Assembly (NCBI RefSeq): GCF_900100955.1
Contig: NZ_FNCC01000014.1
Coordinates: forward strand, 1 to 64,000
Direction of reading: 5' to 3'
DNA: 64,000 nucleotides
From: Lentzea fradiae
Lineage (GTDB): Bacteria; Actinomycetota; Actinomycetes; Mycobacteriales; Pseudonocardiaceae
This document shows positions 58,162-64,000 of this stretch, in pieces. The stretch's first letter is position 1; the number at the start of each line of letters is the position of its first letter. Both the position numbers and the translations under genes were made by a program. The notes under the pieces were generated by a model that worked only from the letters and a program-made list of their open reading frames with translations, was not told the origin of the DNA and did not search any database.

Positions 58162-59132
58162 GCTCCCGGGCCTCCTTCCTCGGCGCTGGAGTTCTTGCGC
58201 ATCCGCTGGACGAGCAGGATGGTGACGCCGAACGAGATGACGAACAGGAGCGTGGCCATCGCGGCCGCGTAGCCCATGTCGAAGTAGCGGAAGCCTTGTG
58301 CGTACAGGTAGACCGGGAACGTCAGGGTGCTGTTGTCCGGGAAGCCGAGGTACTTGGTCGACCCTGTCGCGTCCGCCGCTCCGGAGCCCGCCGATCCCGC
58401 GACGACCGCCTGGGTGAACAGTTGCAGGGCGAGGATCACGGAGTTCACGACGCCGAAGAGCAGCACGGGGGAGATCGTCGGCAGGGTGACGTGCCACCAG
58501 CGGCGGACGGGGCCGGCGCCGTCGAGCTCGGCGGCCTCGTACTGCTCCTGCGGGACGTCGAGGATCGCGGCCAGGATGATGATCATCAGGTCGCCGGAGA
58601 TCCACAGCATGATCGCGGTGATGCCGGGTTTCGCCCAGGCCGGGTCGGAGAACCACAGCGGTGAGTCGACGCCGAACCAGCCGAGGAAGCTGTCGACAGG
58701 GCCGCCGTTGGGGCGCAGCACCATGAAGAACACGAGGGTCGCGGCGACCGGCGGGGCGAGTGACGGCAGGTAGCAGAGGGTGCGGATCAGGCCGACGCCC
58801 GACTTCAGGCGCGCGATGACCGATGCCACGCCCAGCGCGAACGCGGTGCGCGCCAGCGTGAGCACCACGACGAACCACAGGGTGTTCGTGATCGCCTTGA
58901 CCAGCAACGGGTCCTTGAACATGAACTCGTAGTTCGCGAGCCCGGTGAGCTCCGGCGGGTTGATCAGGTCGTACCTCGTGAAGCTGAAGACGACCGTGGC
59001 GACCAGCGGGTAGCCGAAGAACAGGACGAAGCCGAGGACGGCCGGGGCCGTGAACGCGAGCACGGTGAGGCGGTGGCGGGCGCGTGCCCGCCCCCTGCCG
59101 GGGGCGGGACGAGCGCCGAGCGTGGTGGTCAT
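58158..59132 (-). CDS. Sugar ABC permease, MalF-like (second importer)
   Basis: A 324-aa permease with six predicted helices; EAA loop QYEAAELDGAGPVRRWWHVTLP. First helix LTVLAFTAPAVLGFVLFFGYPL. A Gly/Ala/Ser-rich periplasmic loop (VAGSAGSGAADATGSTKYLG) before the last helices is longer than usual. It starts 11 bases after the binding-protein stop and overlaps the MalG-like gene by 4 bases. Confidence 0.9.
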   Translation of the reverse strand: MTTTLGARPAPGRGRARARHRLTVLAFTAPAVLGFVLFFGYPLVATVVFSFTRYDLINPPELTGLANYEFMFKDPLLVKAITNTLWFVVVLTLARTAFALGVASVIARLKSGVGLIRTLCYLPSLAPPVAATLVFFMVLRPNGGPVDSFLGWFGVDSPLWFSDPAWAKPGITAIMLWISGDLMIIILAAILDVPQEQYEAAELDGAGPVRRWWHVTLPTISPVLLFGVVNSVILALQLFTQAVVAGSAGSGAADATGSTKYLGFPDNSTLTFPVYLYAQGFRYFDMGYAAAMATLLFVISFGVTILLVQRMRKNSSAEEGGPGA

Positions 59133-59143
59133 CGCGCGAGGCC

Positions 59144-60472
59144 CTACTTGCCGCTCTTGGCGATCTGGTCGTCGATGTTCTGGTCGACGCCCTTGAGGCC
59201 GGCGGCGAGGTCCGGGACCTGGCCGGACTGGTAGGACACGGAGAAGTCGGTGACGGCCTTGATGTGCGCGTCGCCGATCGGGGTGACCGGGTTGCCCTTG
59301 AGCTTGTCGCTCCTGGCCAGGTCGACGAACGTCTTGAACGCCTCGTCCACCTCGAGCTTCGGGCTTTCCAGCGCGGCCTTGGTGCTGGGGACGTTCTTGA
59401 TGGCGTTGGCCAGGCCGACGATCGTGTCGGTGTCGAACGACAGGTGCTTGATCAGCTCCCACGCGGCGCCGGGGTTCTTGGCGCCCTTGGGGATGCCCAT
59501 GATCGTGCCGGTGGTGAAGGCGGTGCCGTACTGGTCGGCCTTGAGCGTCGGGAACGGGGCGGTGCGGAACCTCACCTGCGGCGCCTGGGCCTTGAGGAAG
59601 GCGGTGCGGTACTCGCCGTCCACCATGATCGCGATCTTGCCCTGGTGGAACGCGTGGTCGGCGGAGTACTCCTGGCCGAGCCCGGCGCGGAAGCGCTCCA
59701 GCGCGTCGTGGCCGTAGAAGTCGACGAGCTTCTTCTGGAACGTCATCATCTCGGTCCAGCCGGGGGACGTGGCGAGCGCGGACTTGCCGTCGGCGGTCTC
59801 CCAGGCGGCGTCGAAGTACGGCGCGAGGATGGTCGGGCGGTTGGCGTAGAAGCCCATCGTGGGCAGGTAGCCCGCGACCTCGATGTCGCCGTTCGGCGCG
59901 CGCTTCGTCGCCTTCACGGCCGCGTCGTACAGCTCGTCCATCGTCTTCGGCGGGGCGGTGATGCCGGCCGCCGCCAGCATGTCCTCGTTGTAGTACATGG
60001 CGTAGACGTCGGTGAGCATGGGCATCGCGCAGCGGTTGCCCTTGTACTCGGTGTACTCGCGGACGGCCGGGTTGATCTGGTCCATGTCGACCTTGTCGCG
60101 GTCGATGTACGCCTTGAGCGGCTGGAACGCGCCGGACGAGCAGAACTGGCCGATGTTGTCGGTGGTGAACGACAGCGCGACGTCCGGGGTGTTGCCGGAG
60201 CGGATGCCCGCGGTGATCTTGTCGTCGTCCTGCGAGCCCTCGTGCTTGATCTCGATGTTCGGGAACTTCTGGTTGAACGTCTTCAGCGCCTTGGTGACCT
60301 CGCCGTACTCGCGGTCGGAGAAGTTGCTCCAGACCGTGAGGGTGAGCTTGTCGTCCTGGCCGGGAGCGGCGGCGGCCTCGGACGTCGAGCCACCGCCCTT
60401 GCCCGCCGCACATGCGGTGAGGGTCAGCGCTGCGGTGACACAGAGCAGGGCGGCACGGGTGTGCTTGCGCAT
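59144..60472 (-). CDS. Sugar ABC transporter substrate-binding lipoprotein (second importer)
   Basis: A 442-aa family 1 solute-binding protein. Signal peptide with lipobox LTAC; an Ala/Gly/Ser linker then TLTVWSNFSDREYGEVTKAL, NTPDVALSFTTDNIGQF, DVYAMYYNEDML and GTIMGIPKGAKNPGAAWELI. ATG after AGGAG (spacing 5). It leads the transport genes and lies 16 bases after the ROK repressor stop. Sugar not predictable from sequence; the GH4 and kinase suggest a beta-glucoside or amino-sugar compound. Confidence 0.9.
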   Translation of the reverse strand: MRKHTRAALLCVTAALTLTACAAGKGGGSTSEAAAAPGQDDKLTLTVWSNFSDREYGEVTKALKTFNQKFPNIEIKHEGSQDDDKITAGIRSGNTPDVALSFTTDNIGQFCSSGAFQPLKAYIDRDKVDMDQINPAVREYTEYKGNRCAMPMLTDVYAMYYNEDMLAAAGITAPPKTMDELYDAAVKATKRAPNGDIEVAGYLPTMGFYANRPTILAPYFDAAWETADGKSALATSPGWTEMMTFQKKLVDFYGHDALERFRAGLGQEYSADHAFHQGKIAIMVDGEYRTAFLKAQAPQVRFRTAPFPTLKADQYGTAFTTGTIMGIPKGAKNPGAAWELIKHLSFDTDTIVGLANAIKNVPSTKAALESPKLEVDEAFKTFVDLARSDKLKGNPVTPIGDAHIKAVTDFSVSYQSGQVPDLAAGLKGVDQNIDDQIAKSGK

Positions 60473-60488
60473 GTGCACTCCTTCTCGA

Positions 60489-61700
60489 TCAACGTGGGGA
60501 CCCGGCGGCCACGGGGCCGCGGAAGGGGGCGGTGGTGGCTGCCGGCAGGCCGAACACCTGCTCGCGCGCGACGGCCAGCGCCGAGTGCAGCGCGCCGCTG
60601 CGCACCGGCTTCCCGGTCACGAGCGCCAGCCGGACGGGTGTCCTCGGCACCACCAGTTGCCGCAGCTCCGCGGCAACGAGGTCGTTCAGCGTGGTTCCGC
60701 CTGCCTGGGCGATGTCGCCGGACAGCAGGACCAGTTCCGGGTCGAGCACCGCGACGACGCTCGCCACTCCCGTGGCGATGCGGCGGGCGAGGTCGGCCAG
60801 GAACCCCCGGCCCGCCGGTCCCGCGGCGAGCGCCTTGCGGACGGCGCCGTGGCCGTTGCGCGAGGCGAGCCCGTGGGCCTTAGCGAGCCGGCAGATCGAG
60901 GGGTTGCCGAGCAGCTCACCGAACGTGCCGCCGGCGCGGTCCGTCCCGGTGTCGGCGGACGCGCGGTCGGGGATCACCAGGCCGTCGATCTCACCGGCGC
61001 CACCGGAGGCGCCGCGCAGCAGCACCCCGTTGACGACGACGGCGGCACCGACGAGGTCGGCGGGCCAGACCACGACGAAGTCGCGCACCCCGGCGGCCCG
61101 TCCGGCGACCATCTCCTCCAGCGCGACGAGGTTGACGTCGTTCTCGACGCTCACCGGCGCCGCGAGCCGCTCGCGCAACCGGCCGGGCACGTCGAAGCCG
61201 TTCCAGCCGGGCAGGTGCGGCGCGTAGCCGAGCTCTCCGGTCGCCGGGTTCACCGCACCGGGGCAGCCCACGACGACGTGCAGGAGCTGGTCGGTGCGCA
61301 GCCCGGCCTGCCCGCACGCCTTGTCCACGGCCTCGGCGAACGCCTCCAGCACGCCGTGCCGCGCGGGCATCGGCGCCCGATGCTCGCTGATCACGGTGCC
61401 GGAGATGTCCGCGATGGCGACGTCGACCGTCTCGGGGGTGAGGTCGACGGCGGCGACGTGCGCGATCGTCCCGTTGACCGACCACAGCTGGGCCCGCGGC
61501 CCGCGCCCGCCGCCCCGCAGTCCGTCGCGGACGACGGTGTCGGCGGTCTCGAGCCTGGTCAGCAGCTGTGCGGTCGCCGGTTTGGAGAGGCCGATCAGGC
61601 CCTCCAGCTCCGAGCGGGTGAGCGGCCCGTTGCGCAGCAGTGCCTCGATGGCCGCGCGGTCGTTGATCTCCCGCAGCAGTCGTGGGCTACCGGCGCGCAT
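60489..61700 (-). CDS. ROK-family transcriptional regulator
   Basis: A 403-aa protein with an N-terminal MarR-like winged helix (LLREINDRAAIEALLRNGPLTRSELEGLIGLSKPATAQLLTRLE) and a ROK domain (VDLTPETVDVAIADISGT; VVGCPGAVNPATGEL; VENDVNLVALEEMVAG; GASGGAGEIDGLV). The zinc-binding CxCGxxGC motif and the catalytic DH of ROK kinases are missing, so it is a sugar-sensing repressor without kinase activity. It heads the cluster and probably controls it, including itself, through the site just upstream. Confidence 0.9.
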   Translation of the reverse strand: MRAGSPRLLREINDRAAIEALLRNGPLTRSELEGLIGLSKPATAQLLTRLETADTVVRDGLRGGGRGPRAQLWSVNGTIAHVAAVDLTPETVDVAIADISGTVISEHRAPMPARHGVLEAFAEAVDKACGQAGLRTDQLLHVVVGCPGAVNPATGELGYAPHLPGWNGFDVPGRLRERLAAPVSVENDVNLVALEEMVAGRAAGVRDFVVVWPADLVGAAVVVNGVLLRGASGGAGEIDGLVIPDRASADTGTDRAGGTFGELLGNPSICRLAKAHGLASRNGHGAVRKALAAGPAGRGFLADLARRIATGVASVVAVLDPELVLLSGDIAQAGGTTLNDLVAAELRQLVVPRTPVRLALVTGKPVRSGALHSALAVAREQVFGLPAATTAPFRGPVAAGSPR

Positions 61701-61716
61701 CGAGGTGTCCGCTCCT

Positions 61717-61735
61717 GTCTGTTAACTTTCCAGAC
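61717..61735. promoter_or_regulatory. Candidate ROK operator
   Basis: GTCTG (61717-61721) and CAGAC (61731-61735) form inverted arms around TTAACTTTC; GTTAACTTTCC inside resembles the A/T-rich half-sites bound by ROK repressors such as XylR and NagC-like proteins. It lies 17-35 bases before the ROK start codon, suitable for autorepression. Confidence 0.5.
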
Positions 61736-61829
61736 GATTTGCGCAGACGGTAGTGACCTGCTTCACCGCGGTCAATCCCCGATATGGGGCCGTTACCAGA
61801 CTTAGGCTGACCTAAGGCACCCTGGAACC

Positions 61830-62474
61830 ATGACGGACGTGCGCCAGGAGTCGCTCGCATCACTGCTCGGAGGCCGAGGCGGCGCGGTCGACGCGTCCCT
61901 GCCGCCGGTGGCGTTCGTGGCGGGCTGGCTGTTGTTCGACCACTCGATCGGCGCCGGGGCCATAGCCGCGGTCCTCTGCGGCGTCGTCATCGGCATCGTG
62001 CGGTTCGTCCGCGGCGAGAAGCCCCGCGCCGTCGTGTTCTCGGTCCTCGCCGTGGTGGCGGCGTCGCTGGTGGCGCTCTACACAGGCCGCGCCGAGGACT
62101 TCTTCCTCATCCAGCTGCTGTCCAACATGGCCTCGTCACTGGCCTGGGCAGGCTCCATCGCCGTGCGGTGGCCGTTGCTCGGCGTCGTCGTCGGCACGCT
62201 GCTGGGCCAGAAAACGCGCTGGCGCCGCGACCCCGACCTGCTGCACGCGTACTCCATCGCGTCATGGCCGTGGGTCGCGCAGTACGCGCTGCGGGTCGCC
62301 GTCTTCACTCCACTGTGGCTGGACGCGCAGGTCTACTGGCTCGCCACGCTGCGGGTCGGGCTGTCGTGGCCGTTGCAGATCGTCTGCATCCTGGTGTCGG
62401 GGTGGATGCTGCGGCGTGCGCTGCCGGCGGACCACCCCGGGTTCCGGCACCCGAGGTCGCCGGAGACCGACTAG
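61830..62474 (+). CDS. DUF3159 family membrane protein
   Basis: A 214-aa protein with about five to six hydrophobic helices: LPPVAFVAGWLLFDHSIGAGAIAAVLC, AVVFSVLAVVAASLVALYTG, WPLLGVVVGTLLGQ and LQIVCILVSGWMLRRAL. SLASLLGGRGGAVDASLPPVAF at the N-terminus and RWRRDPDLLHAYSIASWPWV are characteristic of the actinobacterial DUF3159 family, function unknown. It is divergent from the ROK gene, with 10 bases between its stop and the next start. Confidence 0.8.
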   Translation: MTDVRQESLASLLGGRGGAVDASLPPVAFVAGWLLFDHSIGAGAIAAVLCGVVIGIVRFVRGEKPRAVVFSVLAVVAASLVALYTGRAEDFFLIQLLSNMASSLAWAGSIAVRWPLLGVVVGTLLGQKTRWRRDPDLLHAYSIASWPWVAQYALRVAVFTPLWLDAQVYWLATLRVGLSWPLQIVCILVSGWMLRRALPADHPGFRHPRSPETD

Positions 62475-62484
62475 ATTCGCGAGC

Positions 62485-63726
62485 ATGTACGTCTCGCAGG
62501 TGCGGCTGAGGAACATCAAGGGGTTCCACGGCGCCCGTGAGGTCGATCTGACGCTCACCCGTCCGGACGGATCGCACGCCGGGTGGACCGTGATCGCGGG
62601 ACGGAACGGCTCGGGCAAGTCAACCTTGCTGCAGGCGATCGCTCTCGCTCTCGGAGGTCAGCGCGCCGTCTTCGCGGTCATGCAGGACTTCGAGAACTGG
62701 ATCACTCACGGCGAGGAAAGCGCCGACGTAGACCTCCAAGTCCACGCGGATCCCGATCTCGACCATCTACAGGGCGCCCTTTGGCAGGGTGGTTCTCCCT
62801 TCGGACTGGCACTGTCGTGGGCGGGTCAGCAGGTGATCGAAAAGAGGTCCCTCGAACTCGACGGGTGGCTGTACGCGGCTTACGGCCCCTTCCGCAGGCT
62901 CTCGGGCATGGTCCGCAAGTCGTCCAACCGCATCGCGAACATCTCCAGCTTGTTCAACGAGGACGCCTCGCTGTCCGACGGCGTGGCGTGGCTGATCCAG
63001 CAGCACCTGCGCGCTCTCGAAGGCGAACCCGGCGCGGCCGAGCTGAAGCGAGCCGCGCTCCGGCTGCTGAGCGACGGTCTCCTGCCCGACGACCACGAGG
63101 TCGACGACGTCACGTCCGACGGGCTCTGGGTGACCTGCCGCGGCAGCCGTTTCCCGCTGCGCGAGACCAGCGACGGGTATCGGACGGTGACGGCGCTGGT
63201 GGTGGATCTGCTCAAACAGATCCACAACGCCTACGGGAGGCTGCCCGTGGAAGGCAACGCGGTCACCGCGCCCGGAGTCGTGATCATCGACGAGGTCGAC
63301 GCCCACCTCCACGTCTCCTGGCAGCAGCGCATCGGCGGCTGGTTGAAGTCGCACCTCCCGAACATCCAGTTCATCGTGACCACGCACAGCCCGTACGTGT
63401 GCCAGGCGGCGGACCCCGGCGGGCTGATCCGGTTGCCGGGGCCTGACGAACAACTCGCTCCGCACGTGGTGGACCAGGACCTGTACGAGCGGGTCGTGTA
63501 CGGGAGTGGCGACGACGCCGTTCTCACCGAGCTGTTCGGTCTGGAGTCGCCTTATTCGGAACAGGCCGAGCGGCTGCGCAGGCGCCTCGTCGAGCTGGAG
63601 GTCAAGGTCATCGCGGGCCAGGCGGACGAGCAGGAGATCCGGCGGTACAAGGAACTCCGGGAGACGCTCACGAGCTCGTTGACCGCACGGGCCGACGAGG
63701 TGGCAGCTCGCCTGCGCGACGCATGA
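62485..63726 (+). CDS. ABC/SMC-type AAA ATPase of a two-gene ATPase-HNH system
   Basis: A 413-aa protein. Walker A GRNGSGKST at 39-47, an insertion of about 180 residues (70-220), a signature-like RETSDGYRTVTAL, Walker B VVIIDEVDAHLH (about 265-276) and switch histidine TTHSP (299-303): the AAA_15/AAA_21 fold of OLD, RloC, PtuA and retron ATPases. A helical C-terminus (350-412, LRRRLVELEVKVIAGQADEQ) may dimerise. Its stop overlaps the start of an HNH gene by ATGA. PtuA of the Septu defence system has this partner and order; a housekeeping ATPase would not. Confidence 0.87.
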   Translation: MYVSQVRLRNIKGFHGAREVDLTLTRPDGSHAGWTVIAGRNGSGKSTLLQAIALALGGQRAVFAVMQDFENWITHGEESADVDLQVHADPDLDHLQGALWQGGSPFGLALSWAGQQVIEKRSLELDGWLYAAYGPFRRLSGMVRKSSNRIANISSLFNEDASLSDGVAWLIQQHLRALEGEPGAAELKRAALRLLSDGLLPDDHEVDDVTSDGLWVTCRGSRFPLRETSDGYRTVTALVVDLLKQIHNAYGRLPVEGNAVTAPGVVIIDEVDAHLHVSWQQRIGGWLKSHLPNIQFIVTTHSPYVCQAADPGGLIRLPGPDEQLAPHVVDQDLYERVVYGSGDDAVLTELFGLESPYSEQAERLRRRLVELEVKVIAGQADEQEIRRYKELRETLTSSLTARADEVAARLRDA

Positions 63727-64000
63727 TCCGAATCGTTCGATCCGACCTGCCGGCGGGCACGGTCGCGGAGATGGCTGTGCTGACCCGGGCGATCGCCTCG
63801 ACGCCGGTGGACGACAGGAGCGAGAAGGCTCGCGCGTCCTGGCGGAGCCAGGCGAAAGTGCGGTCATCCGTCCGGTCGGTGCTCGGTGAGATGGCCGTCG
63901 GGTTCACGACGTGCATGTACTGCGGTGAGAGCCGTGGGACCGACGTCGATCACTTCGAGCCCGTGGTGCGCAACCCGCTGCGGGCTTTCGACTGGCTCAA
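63723..64000 (+). CDS. HNH endonuclease, partial (PtuB-like partner)
   Basis: The first 92 codons of a gene cut by the window end. After an N-terminal segment with helices (SEKARASWRSQAKVRSSVRS) comes C64-x2-C67 (FTTCMYCGESRG) and the first metal-binding Asp-His, D76-H77, in TDVDHFEPVVRNPL. This C-x2-C...DHF.P layout is that of HNH nucleases of the TIGR02646/PtuB type found next to retron and Septu ATPases. ATG within the ATPase stop overlap indicates translational coupling. The second half of the active site lies beyond the window. Confidence 0.82.
   Translation, partial: MIRIVRSDLPAGTVAEMAVLTRAIASTPVDDRSEKARASWRSQAKVRSSVRSVLGEMAVGFTTCMYCGESRGTDVDHFEPVVRNPLRAFDWL

Noticed and set aside
58158..60413. 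A 751-codon frame that would fuse the binding protein region to the MalF-like permease
   Set aside because: Its first 425 residues are an out-of-frame reading of the lipoprotein gene; the permease begins at ATG 59132.
62485..64000. A retron (reverse transcriptase plus ATPase-HNH)
   Set aside because: No reverse transcriptase or retron RNA lies upstream; the preceding gene is a DUF3159 membrane protein. A retron part to the right of the window cannot be excluded.

Overview
The window is a 64 kb piece of a high-GC actinobacterial chromosome. Gene content (WXG100/EspC-like secretion genes beside clpC, CarD, MhuD-type haem monooxygenase, AfsR/SARP regulator, MsiK-type sugar ATPase, many GTG starts and ATGA/GTGA start-stop overlaps) suggests an order such as Pseudonocardiales. 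Genus is an inference; no rRNA is present. Much of 1-36 kb follows the Mycobacterium tuberculosis block Rv3579c-Rv3596c: clpC, mhuD, M1 peptidase, alpha/beta hydrolase, mutY, beta-carbonic anhydrase, a secreted Rv3587c-like protein, rlmB, cysS, ispF, ispD, carD, an LpqE-like lipoprotein and radA. The block is interrupted in several places, and disA, normally next to radA, is not where expected.

Regions: (1) 1-3.8 kb: end of clpC, then a YbaB gene, an EspC-like secreted protein, a 375-aa WXG-like hydrophobic protein and a membrane-anchored protein. (2) 3.8-11.6 kb: housekeeping and repair genes. (3) 11.6-26.1 kb: an insertion relative to the mycobacterial order, with two LacI regulators, a maltose-type ABC importer without its own ATPase, an HxlR/NmrA pair, the shared MsiK-type ATPase behind three LacI-type operators, a zinc-type ABC importer, a GGDEF protein and an MFS exporter. 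(4) 26.1-36.1 kb: rlmB-cysS-HAD-TIR-ispF-ispD-carD on the minus strand, then lpqE, doxX, radA and a translationally coupled pair of unknown paralogues at the usual disA position. (5) 36.1-43.5 kb: otsA with a trehalose-phosphatase/GH15 fusion, a ThrE exporter, tRNA-Thr(TGT) and an aldo-keto reductase. (6) 43.5-48.3 kb: a two-component system divergent from a ferric-reductase/FMN-binding/ApbE flavin electron-transfer module. (7) 48.5-53.4 kb: ADP-ribosylglycohydrolase, a SARP regulator and an SGNH hydrolase. (8) 53.6-61.7 kb: a second ATPase-less sugar importer with a GH4 glycosidase, a BadF-type kinase and a ROK repressor; a lone TnpB nuclease gene sits inside this cluster. (9) 61.8-64 kb: a DUF3159 membrane protein, then an SMC/ABC-type ATPase overlapped by an HNH nuclease gene cut by the window edge, an arrangement like Septu-type phage defence.

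How the parts connect: both sugar importers lack an ATPase and probably share the MsiK-type protein at 18807-19901. Sugar control is layered: LacI repressors, a DasR-like operator at 12839-12852 and the ROK repressor. The best candidates for unusual biology are the ATPase-HNH pair, the TIR gene embedded in an essential operon, the radA-coupled paralogue pair, the TPP-GH15 fusion, and the TnpB gene whose 3' end abuts a permease stop codon. Two perfect 23-24 bp palindromes with a shared core lie 33 kb apart.
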